From: Theodoxus fluviatilis
Lineage: Eukaryota > Mollusca > Gastropoda > Cycloneritida > Neritidae
Assembly (NCBI GenBank): GCA_034096865.1
Contig: JAWQFJ010014682.1
Location: 1-64,000, forward strand
DNA length: 64,000 bases
Direction: 5' to 3'
Below the pieces are notes generated by a model that worked only from the letters and a program-made list of their open reading frames with translations, was not told the DNA's origin and ran no database searches. Positions 39,071 through 47,782 of the stretch are shown piece by piece (the stretch's first letter is position 1; the number at the start of each line of letters is the position of its first letter). A program made the translations under genes and the position numbers.

Positions 39071-42000
39071 CCCTCTTCAAAGATGAAGGCCTCACTACAG
39101 GAACTTGTAAGGCCCACCTCATCTGTTCCACTAAAAGCTTTCCCTGGGTCTGGAGTGCACTATCATATTGCAAGCAAGTGTTAATCTACATTTACCCATT
39201 GCTTCAATAGAAACCAAATGCACATGCCTCTGAAACATGGAAGGTAAGAAGTTGGGAACTGTTGCAGTTGTCCTTCAGCCATCTTTTCTGAGGGCTCCTG
39301 CTACATTGAGACACAAGGACAAACTCACCTCGGTGCCTGCAGAGGTCTGGTCATCAGCAGGAATAGCCTCCCGTTGAGTCTTGGTCTCCCCACTGTCTGC
39401 TGCTGCCTCCACATCACCCAAGGGGGTTGCTTGTGATGTTGAAGCCCAACTAGGTGGGTCTACATCCATATCTTGAACACCTGTACTCTGTCCTTGTTCC
39501 TTTGCAGCAGTTGCTTCAGTTGATGGCACTTCAGCATCTGAAGAATGTGTCCGTGATCCACTTGCAGTTTCAGCCTCATCCTGTTGGCAGTTCTCTGTGC
39601 TGGAAGTGGCAGTTTCATCGGCATCCACATGTGGATGCTGAGCCTCAGACTCGGCAATTTCCTCTGCCTCTGCAGTCGTCCTCTCTTCAGCATCCTTCTC
39701 TTCAGCTTTAGTACTTGGCAAAACCTGAGTACATACTGCTTTGGCAATCTCTTCAGATGCACCGGGAGTGACCTCTTCAGATGTACCAGGAGTGACCTCT
39801 TCAGATGCACTGGGAGTGACCTCTTCAGATGCACCGGGAGTGACCTCTTCAGATGTACCAGGAGTGACCTCTTCAGATGCACTGGGAGTGACCTCTTCAG
39901 ATGCACCGGGAGTGACCTTTTCAGATGCACCGGGAGTGACTTCTTCGGAAGCACCAGGAGTGACCTCTTCAGATGCACCAGGAGTGACCTTTTCAGATGC
40001 ACCGGGAGTGACTTCTTCGGAAGCACCAGGAGTGACCTCTTCAGATGCACTGGGAGTGACCTCTTCAGATGCACCGAGAGTGACCTCTTCAGATGCACTG
40101 GGAGTGACCTCTTCAGATGCACCGGGAGTGACTTCTTCGGAAGCACCAGGAGTGACCTCTTCAGATGCACTGGGAGTGACCTCTTCAGATGCACCGAGAG
40201 TGACCTCTTCAGATGCACCGAGAGTGACCTCTTCAGATGCACTGGGAGTGACCTCTTCAGATGCACTGGGAGTGACCTCTTCAGATGCACTGGGAGTGAC
40301 CTCTTCAGATGCACCGAGAGTGACCTCTTCAGATGCACTGGGAGTGACTTCTTCAGATGCACCAGGAGTAACCTCTTTACATGAACCAGGTGTAATGTCT
40401 TCTGATACACCAGTTGAAATCTCTTCAGATGCACCAGGTGTAACATGTTCAGGTGCAAAAGGTGTAACCTCTTCAGATGAATAAGGTGTAACCTCTTCAG
40501 AGGCACCATGAGTAACCTTTGTTGCCAAGGTGGGGTCAACCATTGCAGATGCACTTGGAAGAACCTCTTCAGGCACACTAGGGGCATCCTCAACCAATGC
40601 ACCAGAAGTTTTCTTAGTAGATACAGTGTCTCTGGATTCACCAAGGGAAGTATCCATGGACACACCAGGAGCACAGTCTGCAGATACACTGGGGTCAGTA
40701 TCTATGGATACACCAGGGGCAGTAACTGTGGATACACCAGGGGAAACCTCTGTCAATGCACTTGGGGCTACCTCTGCAGATGCACAAGGAGCCACCTCCT
40801 TTGATTTACTTGGAGCAAGTTCTTCAGCGGCACTTGGAGCAAGTTCTTCAGCAGCACTTGGGGCAACTGCTGTTGATGCACCAGGGGCAACCTCAGCTGC
40901 TTCCAAGTCCAGAGCCACTGCTCCAGATTGGTCATTGAAAACTTGTGGCTCTGCATCATCAGGTGCCATCTTCAATGGTGCAGCTCCTTGAGTGGGCTGT
41001 TCTGTGTTCTCTGCTTTCTTCTCTTCAGCAACGCCATCACTCCCAGCACTTGTCTCCTTTGACTCTTGTGTCTCCGATGGCAACAATCCAGACTTTTCTG
41101 CATCATCTGCCTCTATTTCCATGGGTTCCTCATCTGCTTGCCTTGAGCTCTCTTTTCCCCCAGTCTTAGCAGGCTCAGCAACCATGTCCTCCATCTCGTC
41201 TTCCATCGCAGTCAGAGGGAGCTTATCCTGGCTGTGAGCAGGTTTGGACTCGGGAACATCTTCAACTACCTTGTCCTTGCTCTCTTCAACTACCTTGTCC
41301 TTGCTCTCTTCATCTACCTTGTCCTTGCCTTCCTCATCTACTTTGTCCTTGCTCTCTCCATCTATTTTGTCTTTGCCTTCTTCGTCTACCTTGACATTGC
41401 CTTCTTCATCTATGTTGTTCTTGCCTTCTTTATCTACCTTGTCCTTGCCTTCCTCATCTATCCTGTCCTTGCCTTCCTCATCTATCCTGTCCTTGCCTTC
41501 CTCATCTATCTTGCCCTTGCCTTCTTCAGCAATACTGCCTTGAGTGACTGCAGCAGTGACGTTTTCTTCCATTTTAGTGGAAAGATCAGCAAGATTGGGC
41601 TTCAGAGGCCCTGGGACTGACGGTTTGACACCGATAACTGAGATCACCTGATCAGTACTGTCTGCTTTTGGTTTGTTTCTCCTGATTTTGCCCTCTATGA
41701 CTGGCCTCTCAACTTTGGCCTCTATGTCTGGCCTCTCAACTTTGGCCTCTATGACTGGCCTCTCAACTTTGGCCTCTATGACTGGCCTCTCAACTTTGGC
41801 CTCAGCTGGCTTGTCCTGATCTGAACTGGACGAGGAGGATGCACTGAGTTTGGTGCCTGTTTCAGTGCTTGCTGAGAGGTCTCTGTCTTCATTTGCTTTG
41901 CTGGCCTCCTCCTGGCCAGAGGGTCTATCAGGCACTTTCTGGTCAGGATGATCAGCAGGAACTTTTTCCTTTGCTGCAGGCTGGCTTTCTGCAGAGTGGC

Positions 42001-43435
42001 CCCCATCTGTTTTTGTCTCTATGGGGGCTGGATCCTTGACAGTTACTGAGGGGCTCAAGACACTGTGAACACTTCCCAAAGGTTTTTTGCTGAGGCCTAC
42101 AGCAGGGGGAGTTTTCACCAAGAGGCTTCCCTTGCTCAAGCTATTGCTGGATACTATAGTTTCAACTTTTTTCAAAGAGGAACTAAGGTCACCAGGGGCA
42201 ACAGTAATAGAATTGCTGGAGTCAGTTTTCCTGGAAGGTGGCGTCAACCTCTCTTTGGAAATAGCCTCCAGCTTCCTTGAAGACTCCATCTCTGAAACAG
42301 GTTTCACTTCAGCTGTAGGTTTGGGCATTTTGGATGACTTTGATTCCTGGGAAGAGTCTCTAAAAGGGGGATTACTATTTTTCATCTTCAAGTCCGAGGG
42401 AGCACCAGCAGCAGCAGGAGCATCAGAAGCAGGTGATTTCTGCACTCCACTGGACTGCCTCTTCCTTACAGAAATTACTGGAACTTTTCCCTTCACCTCA
42501 ACACGGAATGTGTGAGAGCCATTCATCACAGCCTTTTCAATCAGAGACTTGGCAGTTTTCATGGCCTTGAGTGCACAGTTCATTTTCTGGCTTGGGTGGA
42601 CCATGAGGACATGGCGGCTTATCTCGGAGCGGTTCCGAAATGCCTCCTTGCAGTAGAGGCATTGATAAGGGTTGTACATGAGGTGGCACATCAGGTGTTC
42701 CTCAAAAGCACTTCCCCATGCTTTGAAGGAACACTCAGTACACTCCAACTTGTTCTTGTCCACAAGGTTCACTGTAATCACCTGAGATGGATCCTGTGAA
42801 GGATCCGTTGAAGCTGAACAGTCATGTTTGGACATCTCAGTGCTGCTGGCACACTGGAAAGAACACTTCCCACAAGAAAGCCTTGCTGCAGCACTTACTG
42901 TATTGGCACCATCTACAGCCGAGGCAGACTTTGACTTGTCCAAAGAACTTCTGGCCTTGGAGAGTTCAGAAGATACAGCAGGCTTCCCTGCCGACTCCTT
43001 GTTGACTGCAGGTTTGACATCGCTTGGCAATGGTGGTTCTTGGGAGCTGTTCAGGGCATTGAGACAGGACATTGCCTGTCCAATAAAGTCATCAACAGGG
43101 GACTGGTCTGTCCTGGAATCACATCCGTCCACAGATGCTTCTTTCGTTGCTGCACCATCCACAACATCACTGCTGCCCTTGGCTTTGGATTCACTTGCAC
43201 CACTCTCCTTGTCGCTCGCTTTGGAAGCCACTGGTTTCACTTTCTGTTTTGAAGCATCCTTGTGGGCCTTGCTGTCTTCTGATTCAGACTTGTTTCCATT
43301 GCCATCGAGGCCCTTCGAGTCCAGTGGGTCTCCATGAGAGTCTGTGGCACTGGACTCGTTGGCCTGCTGGCCGATGATCTTGAAGGCCAGCTTCTCCACA
43401 TTCTGCAGGTCCGACAAATAATCCTCAGTTGACAT
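12686..43435 (-). CDS. Giant poly-C2H2 zinc-finger protein, four joined coding exons
   Basis: Joined coding sequence 43435-39329, 35985-30212, 29392-29217, 13623-12686 on the minus strand: 10,995 nt, about 3,664 aa. All three introns have GT-AG ends and phases agree (0, 2, 1). By eye there are about 34 finger-like motifs: three near residues 188-282, about 28 from residue 1577 to 3310, and three near 3363-3450. Most are C-x2-C-x12-H-x3-5-H; two have C-x4-C and a few have a degenerate last His. Linkers are mostly not TGEKP, and many fingers come in closely spaced pairs. An AT-hook-like GRPKK lies near residue 2803 and basic stretches could serve as nuclear import signals. Inferred role: nuclear DNA- or chromatin-binding regulator. 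The layout resembles the ZNF462/REST-like class of long multi-finger proteins, but orthology is not shown. The start is provisional: ATG 43435 and an in-frame ATG 12 nt upstream are both possible, and an upstream exon could extend the protein. Confidence 0.88.
13950..13976. repeat. (AC)n microsatellite
   Basis: About 12 AC units just inside the last intron. Confidence 0.95.
14515..14612. repeat. Possible retroposon 3' end followed by (TC)n
   Basis: GGGCTGGAGGCCCTTTTAAT is followed by AATAAAG, two GTTCA units and (TC)n. A short hairpin, a poly-A signal and a simple tail suggest the 3' end of a retroposed element, but no second copy is present here to confirm it. Confidence 0.3.
16437..16475. 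repeat. (GAT/GAC)n microsatellite
   Basis: About 12 trinucleotide units, mixed GAT and GAC. Confidence 0.9.
16565..16612 (-). repeat. SINE head fragment
   Basis: GGAGACGCGGTGGGTCTATTCTTACCCCC (read in two parts) matches the head region of the copies at 7540 and 63710; the rest is missing. Confidence 0.55.
16630..17640. mobile_element. Old foldback-like inverted repeat, ~1 kb
   Basis: The left arm (about 16630-17060) and the reverse complement of the right arm (about 17195-17640) align by eye through TAGAAGACGTA, GGAATAAAGATC, TTTGTACACA, GCACAATYGAAATGTGAYG, GTCGGCG and GGAGTCACAGC. The arms have many substitutions and small gaps, so the element is old. No protein remnant was recognised and the ends were not fixed, so class is unknown. 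Confidence 0.65.
17685..18033. mobile_element. Short TIR element (MITE), ~349 bp
   Basis: The ends are imperfect inverted repeats of ~45 bp sharing CCACACTAGTGG, CTC-TCCGAGGA and a G-rich stretch ending in a GGGTG core. Inside, near 17905-17975, GCCAGCTTGTGCGGCCC is repeated in tandem about four times. No clear target duplication was settled and there is no coding capacity. Confidence 0.7.
18342..18515 (-). repeat. SINE-like copy
   Basis: GGATGGATAGATGG tail, then TTTACGGCCTATCAGCCTTT and GTAGGCTATGTAAGGCC, then the body shared with 7448-7591 (AAAATCACTAGAA, CAGAGTAAGCGCAAACCAAG) and a degraded head. Confidence 0.7.
18772..18930 (-). repeat. Older SINE-like copy
   Basis: Diverged version of the same family (TTTTATGCCCTACCAGCC...GTAGGCATGCAAGAC..., GATGCGGCAAGTCTGTTC). 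It lacks a clean tetranucleotide tail. Confidence 0.5.
18958..19265 (+). repeat. Dispersed repeat, copy 1
   Basis: It shares GTAACATGGC, TCAGTAGGT and, near its end, TAGTGGATTCCCCGAGTGCT, GCAGGGAAGATGGG, GTCAATTTCTTT and AACAGGGTCGGTTGGGTTA with 22145-22432. The length match is about 300 bp with moderate divergence; no coding sequence. Confidence 0.6.
19781..20369. repeat. Long purine tract: GA and GGGA microsatellites
   Basis: 589 bp of almost pure A/G on the plus strand, alternating (GA)n and (GGGA)n blocks. Only three T residues interrupt it (about 19852, 19982, 19991), leaving about 378 uninterrupted purines from 19992 to 20369. Long Arg/Glu/Gly and Leu/Ser/Pro frames across it are repeat artefacts. 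Confidence 0.97.
22145..22432 (+). repeat. Dispersed repeat, copy 2
   Basis: Partner of 18958-19265 in the same orientation: GGTAACATGGC, TCGGTAGGTCGG, then TAGTGGATCCCCCGAGTGCC, GGCAGGGATGATGGGG, GTCAATTTCTTT and TAGGGTCGTTCGTGTTAC. A (GGGGTGG)n run precedes it. Confidence 0.6.
22588..22672. repeat. TG-rich microsatellite
   Basis: Impure (GT)n with GCGCGC and ATGT interruptions. Confidence 0.85.
23320..23384. repeat. (GA)n microsatellite
   Basis: About 32 GA units. Confidence 0.97.
23501..23587. repeat. (GA)n microsatellite
   Basis: About 43 GA units, 116 bp after the previous tract. Confidence 0.97.
24206..25751. mobile_element. 1.5-kb TIR element flanked by TTAA
   Basis: It begins TTAA-GGGGGGACATGGC and ends GCCATGTCCCCCC-TTAA: perfect 13-bp inverted ends inside a TTAA duplication. 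TTAA targets are typical of piggyBac and Kolobok superfamilies. The left half (to about 25000) is GC-rich and contains a 43-bp tandem duplication (GCGGAAACGGCCGAACCGTA core) near 24658-24745. The right half is AT-rich. No transposase domain was recognised; frames are under 100 codons, so it is probably non-autonomous. Confidence 0.75.
25895..26105. repeat. ~35-43-bp tandem repeat (GGGATAAGTAACCACTAC)
   Basis: About six diverged copies of a unit like ACTGGGATAAGTAACCACTA followed by CACGTTTCATACATA. Some copies differ by small indels. Confidence 0.75.
26381..27236 (+). mobile_element. TCAAGGTCA-rich interspersed element, copy 1
   Basis: Starts ACAAGAAGGGCAAAGCCC, then ACTCACATGC; ends GCATGTGAGT, so the short inner termini are inverted. 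The copy is ~855 bp and matches 47783-48636 and, inverted, 56460-57313 almost end to end. It contains a dozen or more TGACCTTGA/TCAAGGTCA motifs, several in tandem or inverted pairs, and near its end a CGGACGGACGGACG run. No long frame exists. The small TIR suggests a non-autonomous DNA element, but the class is uncertain. It lies in the last intron of the zinc-finger gene. Confidence 0.8.
27240..27380. repeat. (CAGA/TAGA)n followed by (AC)n
   Basis: Tetranucleotide AGAC/AGAT array to about 27330, then about 24 AC units, directly after the end of the interspersed element. Confidence 0.95.
27580..29215. repeat. Degenerate long-period tandem array in the last intron
   Basis: A phrase like GTGGACAGACCACCATCTCA, CCTCTAGCCTCCAAGGGAAA, CAGCTGGATTACATGAGCAC recurs near 27780, 28110, 28300, 28500, 28735, 28915 and 29050, followed each time by C/T-rich stretches. 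Spacing is about 130-330 bp with strong divergence. The array ends right beside the bridging exon at 29217. Confidence 0.65.
29217..29392 (-). CDS. Zinc-finger gene, small 176-nt bridging exon
   Basis: This short exon was found by asking what completes the finger broken at 30212. The acceptor CCACTCCACAG precedes 29392. Its first base completes the split Arg codon, then [11 protein letters not shown] follows, giving C-x2-C-x12-H-x4-H across the junction. It encodes 58 full codons (residues 3295-3352) and one leftover base. The donor TCAG|GTCTGT after base 29217 is weaker than the others but leaves phase 1, exactly what the last exon needs; the split codon becomes Gly. After the finger half the exon encodes a Ser/Pro/Glu-rich linker without further domains. 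A direct splice from the main exon to the last exon at its main acceptor would hit a stop codon at once, which supports this exon. Confidence 0.85.
29393..30211 (-). other. Intron between the main finger exon and the bridging exon
   Basis: GT-AG intron of 819 bp on the minus strand (GTAAGC ... CCACAG), phase 2. It is AT-rich with an AC-rich stretch near 29540-29610 and has no recognised element. Confidence 0.83.
30212..35985 (-). CDS. Zinc-finger gene, main finger exon (about 28 C2H2 motifs)
   Basis: A 5,774-nt exon encoding residues 1370-3293 plus two bases of codon 3294. The acceptor (CTCTTTACAG) precedes 35985 and keeps phase 0 with the previous exon; a second in-frame AG 57 nt further in could give a 19-residue shorter variant. 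The donor AG|GTAAGC follows base 30212. Fingers run from about residue 1577 to the exon end, where the last finger (CAYC at about 3283) is cut before its histidines. Other visible parts are a Ser/Glu-rich acidic start, a Pro/Ala tract near residues 2280-2308 coded by a GCAGGA-type hexanucleotide repeat at about 33168-33250, an AT-hook-like GRPKK near 2803, and a Lys-rich stretch ([12 protein letters not shown]) near 3120. One finger has a seven-residue spacing between its histidines and one lacks a clear last His, so those may not fold normally. Confidence 0.93.
37100..37850 (+). repeat. Duplicated segment, copy 1 (intron after N-terminal exon)
   Basis: Matches 44305-45100 in the same orientation through GGACAGGCTAC-like, CTTTCTGGATTCATGTC, TCAGGTTGTAGGGTCCCTCT, GGGGCCAGACTCTTGACAGA, TGGTGGGAAGGAAGACAGA, AAAGAAAGTCTGTTGCTGAC and, further on, ACAGGAGGTG-TTTCCTGTT and TTAATGTTCAGCCCT. 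The core is about 90% identical by eye. No coding sequence. Confidence 0.8.
37933..38554. mobile_element. TIR DNA element, ~622 bp
   Basis: The ends TATGTGACCAGCCACGACAA...CCAGTGCTAAGTC and the reverse complement at 38519-38553 form near-perfect 35-bp inverted repeats. A further subterminal match is AAAATAGGG near 37980 and 38508. TA or TATA may be the target duplication. An internal 86-codon frame shows no transposase motif, so this is a non-autonomous copy. Confidence 0.82.
38978..39067. repeat. (CT)n(CA)n compound microsatellite
   Basis: CT units with one GT interruption, then about 30 CA units; 260 bp from the donor of the N-terminal exon. Confidence 0.97.
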
Positions 43436-43457
43436 TTTTCTTGTCATCAACAGCTTC
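39329..43457 (-). CDS. Zinc-finger gene, large first recognised coding exon (acidic, repeat-rich N-terminus)
   Basis: The exon starts after a strong acceptor (pyrimidine tract then CAG at 43458) and ends at a GAG|GTGAGT donor after base 39329, phase 0. Coding from ATG 43435 gives residues 1-1369, beginning [18 protein letters not shown]. Three C2H2-like fingers lie near residues 188-212 (second His followed by Cys, atypical), 232-254 and 259-282. The rest is low-complexity, rich in Ser, Glu, Lys, Ala and Pro, and presumably disordered. It contains three in-frame tandem arrays: a 9-aa unit IEAKVERPV (four copies, about 41690-41805), an 8-aa unit like DEEGKDKV (about eleven copies, 41264-41530) and an 8-aa unit EEVTPGAS (30 or more copies, 39745-40500, fading into degenerate copies up to about 40880). 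Bases upstream of the ATG are open back to the acceptor, so a longer N-terminus is possible. Confidence 0.88.
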
Positions 43458-44304
43458 CTGCAGGTAGAAAGCAAGAAAAGGTGTGAGACATCAGACAAAC
43501 GTAGGAAAAGAAATGTTCTAAGAGAAAGGTAGAGGAAAGTTTCAGCTTGTTACCATGAAAGAGAAGCATCACAAAAACTTCCTGAAGGTATACACCAAGA
43601 TGAAATGAGAGAAATCACAGTGATGTAGGAAGAGAAATGTTGAAAGAAAAAAGTGAAGAGGTTTAAACATTTCACTGTAAAAAAAAAGCCTGGAGTGAGG
43701 GGATGGGGTCTGGAACCAAGGTAATAGGTAACTAATACACCAATAGCACAATCAACTTCAGACACTATTTTGTCTTTGAAAGAGAGAAAGAGTCTGACTT
43801 CATATTGAGTCCATCTTTCATGACTGAATACTTGCTACCCAAGTGTCCATCATCCAGTGGCAGAGGCACAATAGCTGCACAAGGACAGAGCCGTATCAGG
43901 TCGCACACACCATGAATCAAATGTTTAGCAAATGTATGACATAAGATTACTTTGATAGTAAATGTTGATACAAATAAGCTGTCATAAAATATGAGTCACA
44001 CTAGGAAGACAACACACACAAAATCCAAGGTTTAAGTAAGGCCAACAACTGCATAAAATAGCCAGTCAGGAATATTCCCGCAAATGTTATGGACACAAAA
44101 ATACTGGCTAGAATATCAAGTGCTCATTTGAGTTTTGAAATGTTCCAATTTCTTTTGACCTTGAGAAAAGATCAGGAGTATGCTAATCTACTACAATGGG
44201 TTCTTTAGGGCGATTGTGAAAGAAATGAAGTCCAGAGGCATTGTGGCACCTACATGACCTTGTGACTACTTTCTGTCACCCAAAATGATCCCACTGTGGA
44301 AAAT

Positions 44305-45100
44305 GTTTCAGATAGTTCAGGGCAGAACAGTAGGGACTGCCTCCAGGGCAGGTGGTCCTAGGTACTGGACAGGCTACATGTGTGGTGAAGTTCCCCAACT
44401 GACCACTTTAATATTTGGGGGGGGGGGGGGGAATCTTTAATTTGTTTACTCTTTCTGGATTCATGTCCTAAACAAGTTTGAAGGGCTGGGAAGTTCCTGT
44501 AAATACTTTTTGTCTTTTTCCATGATTCATGTCAGTCAGGTTGTAGGGTCCCTCTGGTGAGGACTACACTGGGGCCAGACTCTTGACAGATGGTGGGAAG
44601 GAAGACAGAAGACCAGAAAGCAGCAAGAGAGTGAGATCTTTGAAAGAAAGTCTGTTGCTGACATACAAAATCTGCTAGTGTTGTCACTGTGTCCTGAATA
44701 GTGCCGGAACTTAGAAGGGAAAACTGTACATTCTGTGAAGTATGTTGGCCAGTATGCATGTAAGCAAACATTTTTTCCAATCATACAGTAAACTGATTTT
44801 TTTTTCTTCTTCTGAGTGTATGTGGAATAGTGATTTCAAAATAGAATGTTGTATTGGAGCCCACTGTTTAATTGGTGTAGTCTGTACAGGAGGTGATTTC
44901 CTGTTCCCAAAAACTAAGTGGTAATCTGATAAGCACAGAAATCACATTCTTTGCATGTATCAGTAAATAGATTTTTTTGCGGATGCTATAGTAAAAAGAT
45001 GTTTCAGGCAACCTGAGGCTTGTGTCAAGCATGTAGATATTAAATTCTAATCTGCCTGACTAGGCAGATTGAAAAACTAAGTTAATGTTCAGCCCTGATG
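44305..45100 (+). repeat. Duplicated segment, copy 2 (presumed first intron)
   Basis: Partner of 37100-37850. It has an extra poly-G run (44416-44432) and a partial repeat of CTTTCTGGATTCATGTC within it. The two copies sit on either side of the N-terminal coding exon. Confidence 0.8.
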
Positions 45101-46734
45101 TTATTGACCACAATAGGGATGGCCACTGTATTTGTAGAACATCAAGGACAAGCCTATAGTATTTCATGTTCCTCATTTCTTCTCTTCCAGGTTTTGCTGC
45201 AAAGGCATACAATGCCACTGACCCAATATCTGTGATGTAATTTCTGCATTCCAACAAGAAGAGCAGTGCTGTTCTGGTCCATAAACACAGTCTGCAGAGG
45301 CTTTTCGATATTTATGACAAAGGGCAAGTAATCAAAGGTAATTCCCAGTGTGGGTGTTTGGTATTGTGATGGTCTAGACAGTCTACATGTATACATGTAT
45401 GTCTATTGGCCATCAATGCCAAGAACGGTGAAGAGTGGCATCTGTACTGATCGATGTTCCATATCACCACTCTGCCATCACTACACCAACCCAACTCAGT
45501 AATGCCCCAGCTGCTCTCATACATTTTCTTCCTGTGATTCACTGTTCACAATTGGCGGTCACGCACTGACCTTGGAAGTTTAATGCCTGATGTTTCCCAT
45601 ATATGCATTAAGGCAGAAAAACTAGAGAGCTAAACCACACCATTGGGCAGCATGGGGCAGTATGGGGAACATGGAAAGGACTGAATTACCAAGTCAAACA
45701 TCAATAACAGCATTACAGAAAATGATACACTGTGTGAACTATGACGGGTGTGCATGAAGTAAGCTAATGATTCAAATGAAATATTCATAGAGCAAGTAGT
45801 CAAGGACATTGCTCGGTGTGAATATCAATCTCAGCAACCCATTTTTCCATAGGCCATAAATGTGGTGATGGTTACCCCCTAAAAATGGCGTGAGTATACA
45901 GACACCATTACATGTTTTGGTCAAGGCCAATTTCTGGTAAATTATTCAAGAGTTTATGAAATCAGAAGACCAATGCTCTATTAACTCTTCAGTCCCTGTA
46001 AGTACCTTTCTCCATTTTTGACAGGTATTCCTGTTCTGCCTTTCTCCATCCATCTTACTTAGGCTACTTCTTATCTATAGCTTCTTTACAAGACAGGCAA
46101 TCAAACTGTCCATCTACATCACACAGGAACTTAAGAGTTAATCCATGAAAAGTAGCCAAAGGGGGGAATCGAAGGGCAGAACAGGAATACTGTCAAGGGG
46201 GGGGAAAGGCAGTACAGGGGCTTGAGAGTCACAGAAATCCCTCCAGGCATGTTTGTTATGCATTTGCCATTTTCTTGTGGCGTATCTTATGGGTTGGATA
46301 TTGGGTTTGACCACAAGTTCATTGCAGCTTGTGTGTTGAGCTCAGTCTTTCAAGGCAGTTAGATCACATGATAAGGTCTTCCTTCACCCTTGCCCTCGTA
46401 GTCGTGGCATATGCCATAAGTGATGAGGGCATAATGTCATGACAGAAGCTTTCCATAAATTACCCTCAAAATTCAGCATCAACGTTTTCTTAAAACAATG
46501 ACAGGGATTTGTTCTTTGTTCCACTGTGAGTACTTCTGGCATAGTTTTTGCAGCATTTTGTTGAATAGTTAGAAGGGCATACATGTGCAAAAGAAAAGAG
46601 TAGGGGTCTAATCCTTGAAACAGAGCTTTCTATTATTCTAGCCCTGTTGATATGGCCCTGGTTACCTCTTTGCCAGCTTGTGGACATCCCTGGCTGAACT
46701 ACTCCTGTAGGTCCCAAACCTCAACAGACAGGGG

Positions 46735-46770
<36 letters not shown>
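46735..46770. repeat. Poly-G run
   Basis: About 33 consecutive G; run length in assembled sequence is unreliable. Confidence 0.9.
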
Positions 46771-47782
46771 CAGGGCAATCAATTGGCTCTGGACATAATG
46801 ATGTTGTTCTCTATTCACAGAGCTTTTGTAGAGATGATCAAGGTGCTCACATGCAGAAATGCAGCCAGTATTCTGGGAATGGCCATATACGTGACCAAAA
46901 GGAGACCTTCAAGATGACCACACACACACACAGTGCAGCTCAAGGTATTTTCTCTTCAGGCAGTTTCGCTCAACATGGTATAACAGCCCATAAGTAAAGG
47001 TCCATGTTAAAATTTTATCTCTTGCCAACTTCATTCTAGCCATAGCACAGCTTGGAAACCAGATTGACAACAAGCGGAGAACTACAAGTAGCTACCTAGG
47101 GAACCTTAAGCATCCTGGAGCATGCAGTCTCAAAGAACTCTTTGCAAGGACATGTGGTTTCACATGTGTGGGAGTCCACAATGTACATCAACACATAATG
47201 TCCCTCACTGCATTGTGCAACCATTCCAAAACTGCCCCTAGCTGCCAGGGATGAAGTGTGTTCATTCTCATGTTTTCCTCCTTGAAAGCATTCTGCTCTG
47301 TGGAGCAACCATTGGTGTTTGGAGTGGCAGCTCTGCCATGACACAATCACATAATCACTAAATTTAGAGCGATGGGTTGTGGGGGAAAAAAACCACAGGC
47401 AGGAGCTCAGCCCATCCAGGACAGCTAGAGGTGGTGTGGGAATGGCAGCAAGAAGTGGCAGACAGTGGCATGAGACATCACATGAAATGTGGCATTATAT
47501 GTCTTGAATGAGAAAGGCAAAGCCCATGAGAGTCAATCAAAATGTGATGGGGACTTAATTTTAGCAATTTGTATCTAAACTTAAAATAGTTAATGTCAAC
47601 AAGGCAATACAGGTCTGACAAAACATAAGATCCACCTCTATCTATGCTAAATTAGCATGTGTTTCTTTCTTCTTTTCTTATAGCTCTATACACTTATCCT
47701 TAAATGTCAGTAAAATGAGTTGGTGCCTATTGGCGTATTACCCTTCCATTTTCTGTATCATATTCTGTGGCATTATGTCAAG

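Larger units (their letters stand above)
35986..39328 (-). other. Intron between the N-terminal and main finger exons
   Basis: GT-AG intron of 3,343 bp on the minus strand (GTGAGT ... TTTACAG). It contains a TIR element at 37933-38554, one copy of the duplicated segment at about 37100-37850, and a CT/CA microsatellite at 38980-39067 close to the donor. No other exon was seen. Confidence 0.85.

Noticed and set aside
39584..40689. Long frames (plus-strand CTGSDLFR and SSDAPGVT repeats, minus-strand LPVHLKRS repeats) overlapping the N-terminal exon
   Set aside because: Shadows of the 24-bp coding repeat in other frames; the EEVTPGAS frame is the one continuous with fingers and splice sites.
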